Shown: positions 1 through 8,843 of the stretch, in pieces
How the letters are laid out: each line of letters starts with the position of its first letter
Numbering within the stretch: the stretch's first letter is position 1
Made by a program: the position numbers and the translations under genes
Assembly (NCBI RefSeq): GCF_014656215.1
Contig: NZ_BNBZ01000006.1
Coordinates: 124,001 to 188,000, forward strand
Length of the DNA stretch: 64,000 bases
Source of the DNA: Streptomyces zaomyceticus
Lineage (GTDB): Bacteria; Actinomycetota; Actinomycetes; Streptomycetales; Streptomycetaceae
Direction: 5' to 3'
The notes under the pieces: generated by a model
The model's database searches: none
Told to the model about the DNA's origin: nothing
Seen by the model: the letters and a program-made list of their open reading frames with translations, nothing else

Positions 1-168
1 GCCACCGCCGTCCTCGCCCGCCTCGCCCCCGCCATGGACCTGGTCGCCGGGGAAGCCGCGGCCGCGGCCCGGCAGGGAATCGACGCCCTGCCCGCGGCCT
101 CCGCACCCCTCCTCGACATCACCGCCGAGCAGCACGCGTCCTGGCCCGTCCGCCTCTTCGCATCCTGA
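1..168 (+). CDS. ureF: Urease accessory protein UreF, C-terminal part
   Basis: This open frame enters from the left edge and ends at TGA 166-168, so only about 55 C-terminal residues are visible. UreF acts with UreG and UreD as the chaperone complex that loads nickel into urease. The visible part is an alanine-rich helical tail that ends in Arg-Leu-Phe-Ala-Ser. No motif in it is diagnostic; the call rests on its position 18 bp before ureG and on the usual actinobacterial order ureABC-F-G-D. Confidence 0.7.
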   Translation, partial: ATAVLARLAPAMDLVAGEAAAAARQGIDALPAASAPLLDITAEQHASWPVRLFAS

Positions 169-186
169 GAACCCTGGAGCCGCCCC

Positions 187-864
187 ATGCACCTCGACCA
201 CGGCCACGACCACCACGGCGCCGTCTCCGCCGACGCCCACCGCCCCGACGGCACCCGCCGCGCCCTGCGCATCGGGCTCGGCGGCCCGGTCGGCTCGGGC
301 AAGACGGCCACCGTCGCCGCCCTCTGCCGGGTCCTGCGCGACACCCTCTCCCTCGCCGTCGTCACCAACGACATCTACACCCGGGAGGACGCCGAGTTCC
401 TGCTCCGCAACGCCGTCCTGCCGCCCGAACGCATCCAGGCGGTGGAGACCGGCGCCTGCCCGCACACCGCCATCCGCGACGACATCTCCGCCAACCTCGA
501 AGCCGTCGAGGAGCTCGAGGACATCGTCGGTCCGCTCGACCTCATCCTTGTCGAGTCCGGCGGCGACAACCTCACCGCCACCTTCTCCAAGGGACTCGTC
601 GACGCCCAGATCTTCGTCATCGACGTGGCCGGCGGCGACGACATCCCGCGCAAGGGGGGTCCCGGCGTCACCACCGCCGACCTGCTGGTCGTCAACAAGA
701 CCGACCTCGCCCCGTACGTGGGCTCCGACCTGGAGCGGATGGCGCGCGACGCCAAGGAGCAGCGCGGGGACCTGCCCGTCGCCTTCACCTCGCTGCGCGC
801 CGAGCACGGCGTCGCCCCGGTCGCCGACTGGGTCCGGGCCCAGCTCGGGGCATGGACCGCGTGA
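187..864 (+). CDS. ureG: Urease accessory GTPase UreG
   Basis: UreG is the SIMIBI-class GTPase whose GTP hydrolysis drives nickel insertion into apo-urease, in complex with UreF and UreD in the cytoplasm. The 225-residue protein has a His-rich N-terminus (five His in the first ten residues, a likely nickel-handling tail), a P-loop GPVGSGKT at 33-40, the ESGGDNL switch motif near 121-127 and the NKTDL guanine-specificity motif near 168. Length is normal for the family. It lies 18 bp after ureF and overlaps ureD, so the genes are almost certainly cotranscribed and translationally coupled. Confidence 0.97.
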   Translation: MHLDHGHDHHGAVSADAHRPDGTRRALRIGLGGPVGSGKTATVAALCRVLRDTLSLAVVTNDIYTREDAEFLLRNAVLPPERIQAVETGACPHTAIRDDISANLEAVEELEDIVGPLDLILVESGGDNLTATFSKGLVDAQIFVIDVAGGDDIPRKGGPGVTTADLLVVNKTDLAPYVGSDLERMARDAKEQRGDLPVAFTSLRAEHGVAPVADWVRAQLGAWTA

Positions 865-1613
865 GCCTGCGCGCCACCGCCCGGATCGTCGCGGACGCCG
901 ACGGGGGCCTGCCCGTCCTGGTGAGCGACGGGCCGCTCGCCCTGCGCCGCACCAGGGCCGCCGGGCCGTACACCAGGGTCACCGTCGTCGGGGCCATGAG
1001 CGCCCCGCTCGGCGGCGACCGGCTCGCGATCGAGACGGAGGTGCGGGACGGGGCCCGGCTGCTCGTCGACTCGGCCGCCGCCACCCTCGCCCTCCCGGGG
1101 CGGAGCGCCGAGCCCGCCGCGTACGACGTCCGGATCACGGTCGGCGCGGAGGGGGTGCTGCGCTGGCTGCCGGAACAGCTGGTCTCCGTCCACGGCTCGG
1201 ACCTGCGGATGCGCACGGTCGTCGAACTCGCCCCCACGGCGCGGCTCGTCCTCCGCGAGGAGCAGATCCTGGGCCGGCACGGCGAACCGCCCGGCACCCT
1301 GATCACCCGTCTCACCGTCCGTCGCGCCGGGAGCCCGCTCCTCGACCAGGAGCTGGCCTTCGGTCCCGGCGCGCCCGGCGGCTGGGACGGTGGGGCGGTC
1401 CTCGGGGGCCACGGGGCCACCGGGCAGCTCCTCCTGGTCGACCCGGAGTTCGCGGAGAAGCCCGTGGAGGCCCGGCTGCTCGGGGAGAACGCCGCCGTCA
1501 CCCCCCTCGCGGGACCCGCGGCCCTCGTCACCGCCGTCGCCCCGGACGCCCTCGCGGTACGACGCCTGCTCGACACCGCCCTGTCCCGGCTCGCCCCGGT
1601 CCGGCCGTTCTGA
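861..1613 (+). CDS. ureD: Urease accessory protein UreD (UreH)
   Basis: UreD is the scaffold of the urease activation complex; it binds apo-urease and passes nickel from UreG. The 250-residue protein begins with a typical UreD segment ([14 protein letters not shown]) and keeps conserved stretches such as [10 protein letters not shown] and the [10 protein letters not shown] region. I prefer GTG 861, which overlaps the ureG stop as GTGA. ATG 852 is in frame and is an alternative. It is the last gene of the urease cluster, and no strong terminator was found after it. Confidence 0.93.
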   Translation: MSLRATARIVADADGGLPVLVSDGPLALRRTRAAGPYTRVTVVGAMSAPLGGDRLAIETEVRDGARLLVDSAAATLALPGRSAEPAAYDVRITVGAEGVLRWLPEQLVSVHGSDLRMRTVVELAPTARLVLREEQILGRHGEPPGTLITRLTVRRAGSPLLDQELAFGPGAPGGWDGGAVLGGHGATGQLLLVDPEFAEKPVEARLLGENAAVTPLAGPAALVTAVAPDALAVRRLLDTALSRLAPVRPF

Positions 1614-1685
1614 CCGGGCCTTCGGGGCCGCCGTGAGGTCACCGCTCAGCGGTACACCGCTCACCGGTTATTGGTTCGGCAAAGA

Positions 1686-1695
1686 AACACGTGTT
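1686..1695. promoter_or_regulatory. Perfect 10-bp palindrome AACACGTGTT upstream of the peptidase gene
   Basis: AACACGTGTT is a perfect palindrome flanked by AAAGA on the left and TCTTT on the right. It lies 99 bp before the peptidase start and 73 bp after the ureD stop. It could be an operator for a dimeric regulator. I know no specific protein for it, and one palindrome is weak evidence. Confidence 0.25.
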
Positions 1696-1793
1696 CGGTC
1701 TTTCATCGGGAGCCTCCAGGACGAAAGGATCCCCCGGACAGCCAACACACAGCGCCGCCACGGGGGGTGGCGCTCATCTTGGGGGAGTACACG

Positions 1794-3374
1794 TTGAGAC
1801 GTACGGCAATGCTCGGCTCGGCCGGCACCCTGATAGCGGGCACACTCGTCGCGGGCGCGCTCGCGGCCCCGGCGGCGAACGCCGACAGCAGCCGCCACCT
1901 GCGCGACGCCGAGGCGATCGGCGTCGCCGTCGCCGCGGCGCGGGCCGCCCAGGCGGGCATCGACTGGCAGGACTGCCCGGCCGACTGGGGCCTGGAGAAG
2001 CCGATCCAGTGCGGCTGGGTCACCGTCCCCGTCGACTACGCGAAGCCCAACGGCAAGAAGATCAAGATCGCGGTCGACCGGATCAACGCCACCGGCACCC
2101 CCGCCGAGCGCCAGGGCGCGCTCCTCTACAACCCGGGCGGCCCCGGCGGCTCCGGTCTGCGCTTCCCGCGCCGGGTCACCACCAAGAACGCGATCTGGGC
2201 GGGCGCCGCCAAGGCCTACGACTTCGTGGGCTTCGACCCGCGCGGTGTCGGCAAGTCCGCCCCCATCTCCTGTGTCGACCCGACCGAGTTCGTCAAGGGA
2301 CCCAAGGCCGACCCGGTTCCCGACAGCGAGGCCGACAAGCGCGCGCAGCGCAAGCTCGCCGCCGAGTACGCCAAGGGCTGCGCCGAGAAGAGCGGCGACA
2401 TGCTGCCCTTCATGAACACGCCCAACACCGCGCGTGACCTCGACGTCGTCCGCGCCGCCCTCGGCGAGAAGAAGCTCAACTTCGTCGGTGTCTCCTACGG
2501 CACCTACCTCGGCGCGGTCTACGGCACCCTCTTCCCGACCCACGTCCGCCGCATGGTCCTCGACAGCGTCGTGAACCCGTCGACGCGCAAGATCTGGTAC
2601 GAGGTCAACCTCGACCAGGACATCGCCTTCGAGGGCCGCCTCAAGGACTGGATGACCTGGGTCGCCCAGAACGACGCCACCTACCACCTCGGCGACACCC
2701 TGGCGGAGGTCCAGCAGCAGTGGGTGACCCTGCGCGCCGCCGCCAAGAAGGCGCCCCTCGGCGGCAAGGTCGGCCCGGCCGAGCTCATCGGCTTCTTCCA
2801 GAACGCCCCGTACTACGACTCCATGTGGGCCCCGGTGGCCGAGGCCTGGAGCGCGTACGCCGCGGGTGACCCGCAGCCGCTCATCGACAACGCGGCCTCG
2901 GACCCCACCGACACCGCCGGCAACGCCGCCTCGGAGAACGGCAACGCCGTCTACACCGCGGTCGAGTGCGCCGACGCCCCGTGGCCGACCAGCTGGAAGA
3001 CGTGGGACCGGGACAACAGCCGGCTCCACCAGAAGTACCCCTTCATGACCTGGGCCAACGCATGGATGAACCTGCCGTGCGCCACCTGGTCCGCGCCGCG
3101 CCAGCGTCCGACCGAGGTGAAGACCGGCAAGGGTCTGCCGCCGGTGCTCATCGCCCAGTCCGAGCGTGACGCCGCCACCCCGTACGCCGGCGCCGTCGAG
3201 CTGCACAAGCGGTTCAAGGGCTCGCGTCTGATCACGGAGAAGGACGCCGGCTCGCACGGCATCACCGGCCTGGTCAACCCGTGCCTCAACACCAAGGTCG
3301 AGGCCTACCTGCTCACCGGCAAGCTGGACGCCAGGGAGCAGACCTGCGCCCCGCACGCCACGCCGAAGCCGTAA
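1794..3374 (+). CDS. Secreted alpha/beta-hydrolase, tripeptidyl aminopeptidase type (S33/TAP)
   Basis: This is a secreted serine aminopeptidase of the Streptomyces Tap/Slp family, which removes N-terminal peptides from extracellular proteins. I chose TTG 1794 because GGGGGAG lies at 1781-1787 and because the protein then starts with a clean signal peptide (Arg-Arg, hydrophobic stretch, Ala-Ala-Asn-Ala cleavage site). The upstream extension of the frame has no such features. An oxyanion GGPGGSG motif, the nucleophile elbow GVSYGT, an Asp in RDAATPYAG and His in SHGI make the usual triad. A TAP-type C-terminal region follows and ends with paired cysteines. Length, 526 residues, is normal. Confidence 0.92.
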   Translation: MRRTAMLGSAGTLIAGTLVAGALAAPAANADSSRHLRDAEAIGVAVAAARAAQAGIDWQDCPADWGLEKPIQCGWVTVPVDYAKPNGKKIKIAVDRINATGTPAERQGALLYNPGGPGGSGLRFPRRVTTKNAIWAGAAKAYDFVGFDPRGVGKSAPISCVDPTEFVKGPKADPVPDSEADKRAQRKLAAEYAKGCAEKSGDMLPFMNTPNTARDLDVVRAALGEKKLNFVGVSYGTYLGAVYGTLFPTHVRRMVLDSVVNPSTRKIWYEVNLDQDIAFEGRLKDWMTWVAQNDATYHLGDTLAEVQQQWVTLRAAAKKAPLGGKVGPAELIGFFQNAPYYDSMWAPVAEAWSAYAAGDPQPLIDNAASDPTDTAGNAASENGNAVYTAVECADAPWPTSWKTWDRDNSRLHQKYPFMTWANAWMNLPCATWSAPRQRPTEVKTGKGLPPVLIAQSERDAATPYAGAVELHKRFKGSRLITEKDAGSHGITGLVNPCLNTKVEAYLLTGKLDAREQTCAPHATPKP

Positions 3375-3388
3375 CACGCCGACGGTCC

Positions 3389-3422
3389 GGTGAGGGGAGG
3401 GACAGCCGTCCCTCCCCTCACC
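3389..3422. terminator. Bidirectional terminator between convergent genes
   Basis: A perfect 15-bp stem (GGTGAGGGGAGGGAC at 3389-3403 and its complement at 3408-3422) closes on a 4-base loop. It sits between the stop codons of the convergent peptidase and epimerase genes, so it can serve both. Confidence 0.9.
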
Positions 3423-3426
3423 CGTG

Positions 3427-4464
3427 TCACCCCCGCGCCGCCAGCCAGGCGTCCTCCGCTGCGTAGTCGAAGAAGTCCATGCCGTACTTCGCGAGACCCG
3501 GGAAGGCCTCCCGCCACTCCCGTCCCGCCAGCCGCCCGGTCAGCCATGCGACCGTCTCCGGCAGCGAATCGGCGTACGAGACCACCGGCCGGTACCCCAA
3601 CTCCCGCCGCGCCGCCGCCATGTCGTAGACCACGGGCCGCGGGGCCGTCCACGGGGTGGCCCCCACGACGTCCCCCGGCGGAGCGCCCTCGATCAGTACC
3701 GCCTCGCTCGTGACGCCCATGACCGCGTCGATCGCCGCCCCGATCTCCGCCACCGTCGGCGCCTCCGGGTCGCCGCCGTTCAGCACCCGGCTGCCCGGGT
3801 TCGCCGCCGCCAGCCGGACGAGCTCCGCGAGGTTGTCCACGTGCACCGGGTGGAACCGCGAGGCCCCGCCGTACGCGAGCGGGCGCACCGGCCGCCCGTC
3901 GAGAGCCCGCTTCACGAACCACAGCTCGCGCGGACCGGGGGAGTGCGGCCCGTGGATGGCGCCCGCCCGCAGCAGTGTCGTCGGCAGCGCGTCGCCCGCG
4001 GCCAGCAACTCGCGCTCCAGCGCCACCTTCCGCGTGCCGTACGTGCTGTCGCCGGGCGCCACCGTCCGCCAGTCCTCCGGGATCGGCAGCGGATAGTCGG
4101 GGAAGCCGTCCGGCCGGTCCTGGGTGTCGAAACTGCGTCCCCGCGCGTCCTCGTAGACGGCGCCGCTGGACACCACCACCGCCGAACCGATCCGGTCCGC
4201 GAGCCCCGTCAACTGCCGCCCGTGCCCGGCGTCGTACGCGACGATGTCCACCAGCACGTCGCATCCCTCGCCCAGGCCGGCCGCGAGCGCGCCTTCCTCG
4301 GTCCGGTCGAGCGCCACCGACCGGACCTCGGCCGGCCACCTCTCGTCCCTGCCGCCGCCCCGCGAGGCGGCCGTCACCTCCCAGCCGTCCTCGGCGAGCG
4401 CCTTGACGGCCGCCCGCCCCACCTGTCCCGATCCACCCAGTACGAACGCGGTTCCCTTGGTCAT
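3427..4464 (-). CDS. NAD(P)-dependent epimerase/reductase (extended SDR type)
   Basis: This is a Rossmann-fold nucleotide-sugar epimerase-like or reductase-like protein of 345 residues. The N-terminus carries GGSGQVGR at about 10-17, the dinucleotide-binding glycine motif. The catalytic Tyr/Lys pair of extended SDRs is plausibly in the DSTYGTRKVALERELL segment. Substrate is unknown; relatives in Streptomyces are annotated only as NAD-dependent epimerase/dehydratase. It stands alone, convergent with the peptidase and codirectional with plsC 98 bp upstream. Confidence 0.85.
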   Translation of the reverse strand: MTKGTAFVLGGSGQVGRAAVKALAEDGWEVTAASRGGGRDERWPAEVRSVALDRTEEGALAAGLGEGCDVLVDIVAYDAGHGRQLTGLADRIGSAVVVSSGAVYEDARGRSFDTQDRPDGFPDYPLPIPEDWRTVAPGDSTYGTRKVALERELLAAGDALPTTLLRAGAIHGPHSPGPRELWFVKRALDGRPVRPLAYGGASRFHPVHVDNLAELVRLAAANPGSRVLNGGDPEAPTVAEIGAAIDAVMGVTSEAVLIEGAPPGDVVGATPWTAPRPVVYDMAAARRELGYRPVVSYADSLPETVAWLTGRLAGREWREAFPGLAKYGMDFFDYAAEDAWLAARG

Positions 4465-4562
4465 GATCGCGACGCTACGACCGCCCGACGCGGCCGCCCA
4501 GAGGTTTGCGCCGAGCGCGGATCCGCTCAGGGCGTTCCCGGCGCGGGAACCTCCCGCAGGGC

Positions 4563-5252
4563 TCAGTCGTCGGACTCCGCCTCCGCCGCCTTCACCACCG
4601 CCGCGTAGTCGTCCACGTACTCCTGCCCGGACAGCCGCAGGATCTCGTACATGATCTCGTCCGTCACGGCGCGGACCACAGCCTTCTCACCCGCCGACCC
4701 CCTGAACCGGGAGAAGTCCAGCGGCGCCCCGAACCGGATCGTGACCCGGCGGATCCGCGGCACGACCTTCCCCGGCGGCTGGATCTCGAAGGTGCCGACC
4801 ATCGCGCAGGGCACCACCGGCACCCCGGCGGTCAGCGCCATCACCGCGACGCCCACCTTCCCCTTGTACAGCCGCCCGTCGTGCGACCGCGTCCCCTCCG
4901 GGTAGATGCCGAGCAGCTCACCCCGGTCGAGCACCCCGAGGCCCTCGCGGATCGCCGCCCTGCCCGCCTCCTTGCCCGAGCGGTCGACCGGGATCTGACC
5001 GGCCGCCCGGAAGAACGCGGCCGTCAGCCGGCCCTTGATGCCCGGCCCCGTGAAGTACTCCTGCTTCGCGAGGAACGTGATCCGCCGGTCGAGCACGGCC
5101 GGCATCAGGAAATGGTCGGAGAAGGAGAGGTGATTGCCCGCGACGATCGCCGCGCCCTCCTCCGGGATGTGTTCGAGACCCTCGATCCGCGGCCGGAACA
5201 GCAGCTTCAGGAGCGGTCCGAGCAGCACGTACTTCATCAGGTGGTAGAACAC
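4563..5252 (-). CDS. 1-acylglycerol-3-phosphate O-acyltransferase (PlsC type)
   Basis: PlsC acylates lysophosphatidic acid to phosphatidic acid at the membrane face. The 229-residue protein has the family HX4D motif (His41 to Asp46 in NHLSFSDHF) and the substrate motif YPEGTRS near 117-123. I chose GTG 5252 because GGGGG stands about 6 bases upstream and the alignable domain begins a few residues later. The open frame extends upstream to 5624, but that part is antisense to the neighbouring lipoprotein gene and is unlike PlsC. Its start region is divergent from the DUF3048 gene. Confidence 0.9.
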   Translation of the reverse strand: MFYHLMKYVLLGPLLKLLFRPRIEGLEHIPEEGAAIVAGNHLSFSDHFLMPAVLDRRITFLAKQEYFTGPGIKGRLTAAFFRAAGQIPVDRSGKEAGRAAIREGLGVLDRGELLGIYPEGTRSHDGRLYKGKVGVAVMALTAGVPVVPCAMVGTFEIQPPGKVVPRIRRVTIRFGAPLDFSRFRGSAGEKAVVRAVTDEIMYEILRLSGQEYVDDYAAVVKAAEAESDD

Positions 5253-5331
5253 CCGCGACCCCCGTTCGTCGTCCGTCAAGCCCGTTGTATCCGTGCGGGG
5301 GCCCGTGGTCCACTGGTGGGGGAGCGTCACC

Positions 5332-6387
5332 ATGACGGACGAGCGCGGGGCCAGGCGCCCCGGCCGCGTCCTCACCGCGCTGTTGTGCGCGCTGACGGCG
5401 GCCGGGTTGTACGGCTGCTCCGACTCGGGCCCGCCCGAACCGGCCCCCACACCGACTCCCGTGCCCGCCGCCACGAGTCCCACACCCACGAGCCCCGCAC
5501 CCACGACGCCCGCGCCGACGACCGCGGTGCCCGCCGGCCGCTCGCCCTTCACCGGGCTCGCCGCCCGCCCCGCGCCGGTCCTCGCCGTCAAGATCGACAA
5601 CGTCGGCCCGGCCCGCCCCCACACCGGCCTCGGCTCGGCCGACCTGGTCTACGTCGAGCAGGTCGAGGGCGGCCAGACGCGGCTCCTCGCGGTCTTCTCC
5701 TCCCGGCTCCCGGACCGGACAGGTCCCGTCCGCAGCGCCCGCGAGTCCGACATGGAGCTGCTCGCGCAGTTCGACGATCCGGCGCTCGCCTACTCCGGTT
5801 CCCAGACCGCCCTCGAACCGCTGCTCAAGGCCGCGCCGCTGCGGGCACTGCCCCAGGAGGACACGCCCCGGGCCTTCGTCCGCAGCGCCGCCAGGCCCGC
5901 GCCCCACAACCTGTACCTGCTGCCGGGAAGGGCCCTCGCGGCGGCCCCCGGAACGGGCATGGCCCAGGACATCGGCTTCCGCTTCGGCCCGGCCCCCGAC
6001 GCCGGCACCCCGGTCGGCGCGCACACCGTGCGCTACCCCGCCGCCCGGTACACCTTCACCTGGTCCCCGGCGGACCGGGCCTGGCGGGTCGCGATGGACG
6101 GCCGCCCGGCCGGGACCACCGACGCCGGGCCGCTGAGGCCCACGACGGTCGTGGTCCAGTACGTCGACATCCGTCCGTCACGCTTCCACGACTTCCTCGG
6201 CAACGTCTCCCCGTACACCGAGACCGTCGGGACCGGCACCGCGCTCGTCCTGCGCGACGGGCGTGTCCACGAGTCCCGCTGGTCCCGGCCGTCCGCGACG
6301 TCAGGAACCACCTTCACGACCCCGGACGGAGCGCCGATGACCTTCGCCCCGGGCCAGGTCTGGGTGGTCCTGGCCCCGAGGCCGTGA
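5332..6387 (+). CDS. DUF3048 lipoprotein
   Basis: This is an exported lipoprotein of unknown biochemical role (YerB/DUF3048 family). ATG 5332 follows GGTGGGGGAG at 5316-5325. The N-terminus has a signal peptide with a plausible lipobox ending Leu-Tyr-Gly-Cys at about residue 28. A Pro/Thr-rich linker of about 35 residues follows, probably spanning the cell wall. The DUF3048 core has the conserved VKIDNVGPARPHTGL start and the RTGPVRSARESD motif. The C-terminal part (WRVAMDGRPAG, FTTPDGAPMTFAPGQ) is the second half of the family. It is divergent from plsC. Confidence 0.9.
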   Translation: MTDERGARRPGRVLTALLCALTAAGLYGCSDSGPPEPAPTPTPVPAATSPTPTSPAPTTPAPTTAVPAGRSPFTGLAARPAPVLAVKIDNVGPARPHTGLGSADLVYVEQVEGGQTRLLAVFSSRLPDRTGPVRSARESDMELLAQFDDPALAYSGSQTALEPLLKAAPLRALPQEDTPRAFVRSAARPAPHNLYLLPGRALAAAPGTGMAQDIGFRFGPAPDAGTPVGAHTVRYPAARYTFTWSPADRAWRVAMDGRPAGTTDAGPLRPTTVVVQYVDIRPSRFHDFLGNVSPYTETVGTGTALVLRDGRVHESRWSRPSATSGTTFTTPDGAPMTFAPGQVWVVLAPRP

Positions 6388-6569
6388 GGCCGCGCCGCGC
6401 GGGTCGGGCCCGTCGGCCCGCGCCCGCGGACCGGGCTCCCGCACGACGGGGGACCCGACGAGGAGGGGCCAAACGCATACAGGCCATTCCGTATCTCTGT
6501 GCACAACGGCCCCTTCCGGTGCATGCTGTGCACCACGATGCGTCACGTACCCGTCTGGAGGCCGAGAGA

Positions 6570-8363
6570 GTGTACGGCGGCAACCGGCGACGGCGCCTGA
6601 CCAGCAGGGCTACGGCCGGAAGCAGCGCGGCGCTGCGCTCGGCCGTGCGCCGCGGGAGGCCCGGCCGGAACGGCGAAGGAGCCGGCTTCGACCCGCTCTC
6701 CACACGAGGGCGGCTCGCCTGGCTGAATTCGGCCAGCGCAGGCATCGGGACCACCCTCGACCTGAAGCGCACCGCCCAGGAGCTCGCCGAGTTCACCGTC
6801 CCCGAGTTCGCCGACGGAGCCGCCGTGGACCTCCTGGAAGGCGTCCTGCGGGGCGAGGAGGGCTCCCGGTGGACGGGTACCGGCATCCCCCCGATGCGGG
6901 CCATCGCCGTCTGCGCCGTCGAGTCGCTGACCTCCCTGGAGCCCACGCCCGTGGGGGAGACCTCCGCCCGCGTGGAGCAGCACGAGACGCTCCTCCACCG
7001 GCACTGTCTGAGACAGGGCGAATCGGTCCTGCTGAGCCGCCTGCGGGAGGAGGACTTCATCAAGGTCGCGCCGACCCGCAGCGCCGCGGACAAGATGCGC
7101 TCCGCCGGGGTGCACAGCTACCTGGCGGTGCCGCTGATCGCCCGCGGGCTGCTCCTGGGCAGCGCGGACTTCGTGCGCGGCCGGGGCACGCCCCCGTTCT
7201 CCTCCACGGACCTGGCACTCGCGGAGCAGCTGGCCTCGCAGGCCGCCGTCTTCATCGACAACGCCCGGCTCTACGGACGCGAGCGGGCGCACGTCGTCGC
7301 GCTGCAGCGCAGCCTGCTGCCGCGCGCGACGCCGGTCACCCCCGGACTGCGGGTGAACGCCGAGTACGCGCCCTCGACGGCCCAGCACGGGGTGGGCGGC
7401 GACTGGTACGACGTGATGGCCCTGCCCAGCGGCCGTACGGCCCTCATGGTGGGTGACGTCATGGGGCACGGTCTGGCCGCCGCCGCGACCATGGGGCGGC
7501 TGCGTGCGGTCGGCCGCACCCTGATCGCCCTGGACATGGCTCCCGAGCGCGTCCTGGCCCGGCTCGACCTCGCCACCCGCGACCTGGAGGACGATCAGGT
7601 CGCCACCTGCCTCTGCGCGGTCTACGATCCGGTCGACTCCACGTACACGCTGGCCAGCGCGGGTCACCTGCCGCCGCTGCTGCTCGACGGACGGGGCGGC
7701 ACCGACTTCGTGGACGTGCCGGTCGGCGCCCCGCTCGGCGCGGGCGTCATCCCTTACGACCCGGTGCGCGTGACCGTGCCGGAGGGCGGCCATCTGGTGA
7801 TGTACACGGACGGCCTCGTGAAGTCCCGGCACGCGGACCTGGACCATCAGCTCGACCTGCTGCGCACGGCGGCGCGCGACCTCGGGGCCGCCGCCCTGGG
7901 GGGCGGCGGACTGGTGGAGCGGGCGCCGGCCGGTGCCGCGCGCTTCGACGAGGCGGTGCTCCTCGGAGCGACGACCGTCCGGGCCGACCCGGCCGACCTC
8001 CGTGTCTGGCGGTTGCCCCAGGAGGGGCGGGCCGCGTCCGTGGCGCGCGGCCTGGTCACGGACCAGCTCGCCGCATGGGGCCTCGCGGAGCTGGCCGATG
8101 TGTGTGAGCTCGTCGTCTCCGAGCTGGTCGGCAACGCGCTGCGCTACGGCAACGGCCCGGGTGAGCTCCGGCTGCTGCTCGGCGACCGGCTCGTCGTGGA
8201 GGTCTCGGACACCGGCCCCGACCTGCCCCAGATCCAGCACGCGGACCTGAGCGACGAGGGTGGCCGTGGCCTCCAGCTGATCAACATGCTCTGCCGCAGA
8301 TGGGGATCCTGCCGCACGGTCTCCGGCAAGGTCGTCTGGGCGGAGCAGAACCTGCCCTCCTGA
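6570..8363 (+). CDS. GAF - SpoIIE/PP2C phosphatase - HATPase anti-sigma regulator
   Basis: This is a 597-residue signalling protein of the large Streptomyces RsbU/SpoIIE group. A GAF domain spans about 50-230, a PP2C-type serine phosphatase about 240-440 (GGDWYDV, GDVMGHGLAAA and YTDGL metal-site motifs), and a GHKL ATP-binding domain lies at the C-terminus (ELVGNALRYG, VSDTGPDLP, GGRGLQLI). Such proteins dephosphorylate anti-anti-sigma factors and can phosphorylate or sequester sigma partners. GTG 6570 is preceded by GGAGG at 6557-6561. The gene stands alone; no sigma or anti-sigma gene is adjacent, so its partner is unknown. Confidence 0.93.
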   Translation: MYGGNRRRRLTSRATAGSSAALRSAVRRGRPGRNGEGAGFDPLSTRGRLAWLNSASAGIGTTLDLKRTAQELAEFTVPEFADGAAVDLLEGVLRGEEGSRWTGTGIPPMRAIAVCAVESLTSLEPTPVGETSARVEQHETLLHRHCLRQGESVLLSRLREEDFIKVAPTRSAADKMRSAGVHSYLAVPLIARGLLLGSADFVRGRGTPPFSSTDLALAEQLASQAAVFIDNARLYGRERAHVVALQRSLLPRATPVTPGLRVNAEYAPSTAQHGVGGDWYDVMALPSGRTALMVGDVMGHGLAAAATMGRLRAVGRTLIALDMAPERVLARLDLATRDLEDDQVATCLCAVYDPVDSTYTLASAGHLPPLLLDGRGGTDFVDVPVGAPLGAGVIPYDPVRVTVPEGGHLVMYTDGLVKSRHADLDHQLDLLRTAARDLGAAALGGGGLVERAPAGAARFDEAVLLGATTVRADPADLRVWRLPQEGRAASVARGLVTDQLAAWGLAELADVCELVVSELVGNALRYGNGPGELRLLLGDRLVVEVSDTGPDLPQIQHADLSDEGGRGLQLINMLCRRWGSCRTVSGKVVWAEQNLPS

Positions 8364-8376
8364 GGCGGGCCGCACC

Positions 8377-8409
8377 GGTCCGACGGGGCGCGATCGGCCC
8401 CGCCGGACC
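8377..8409. terminator. Terminator hairpin after the SpoIIE-type phosphatase gene
   Basis: Arms GGTCCG-A-CGGGGC (8377-8389) and GCCCCG-C-CGGACC (8397-8409) pair with one internal mismatch around a 7-base loop. It lies 14 bp after the stop and between convergent genes. Confidence 0.75.
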
Positions 8410-8422
8410 CGCCGGACACCCC

Positions 8423-8635
8423 CTACGGGCGGGAGGCCCCCGGGCCTGCCGGCGGTCGCCGTGGCGAACCGGCCGCGGCCGCGCTGTCCGACGCCGCCAT
8501 ACCGATCGTCGCCACCCCGAGCACCACCCAGCCGAACCAGAGCCAGCCGCTGCTGCCGAGCGCCACCGTGTACGCCGTCGTCATCACCAGTGCGGCGCAG
8601 GTGAGCACCGCCATCGTCTTCGTGGGACCGGACAT
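8423..8635 (-). CDS. Small two-helix membrane protein
   Basis: This 70-residue hypothetical protein has two predicted membrane segments, about 8-28 and 32-50, and a short Pro/Arg-rich cytoplasmic tail. ATG 8635 is preceded on the minus strand by a strong GAGGAGG ribosome site, which supports a real gene. No family is recognised. It lies convergent to the phosphatase gene and downstream of ctaG on the same strand. Confidence 0.7.
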   Translation of the reverse strand: MSGPTKTMAVLTCAALVMTTAYTVALGSSGWLWFGWVVLGVATIGMAASDSAAAAGSPRRPPAGPGASRP

Positions 8636-8784
8636 CAGTCCGCCCTCCTCCCGACCGAGGCCGTGGAAGCCGTCCAGGCCATCGTGACCCCGCGAGAGGG
8701 GCGCGCGCTACTCCCCGGACGCTCCGGCGTGCGCCGGAATGGCCCCGGGCCCGGCACCGGACCCCTCACGAGGTCGGTACCGGG

Positions 8785-8832
8785 CCCGGAACGGGACCGC
8801 TCACAGGGCCCCCGGAACGGGACCGCTCACAG
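8785..8832. repeat. Two perfect 22-bp direct repeats, period 26
   Basis: CCCGGAACGGGACCGCTCAC plus AG occurs at 8785-8806 and again at 8811-8832. A diverged third copy lies at about 8750-8771. The block sits just after the ctaG stop (8844-8846). Confidence 0.9.
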
Positions 8833-8843
8833 CGCGTGGACGT

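Noticed and set aside
4506..6569. A long plus-strand open frame continuous with the phosphatase gene
   Set aside because: It is antisense to plsC and in another frame of the DUF3048 gene, is Arg/Pro-rich, and the real gene has a GTG with GGAGG at 6570.
8785..8832. The 22-bp repeats as a CRISPR array
   Set aside because: The spacer is 4 bp, there are only two exact copies and no cas genes are near.
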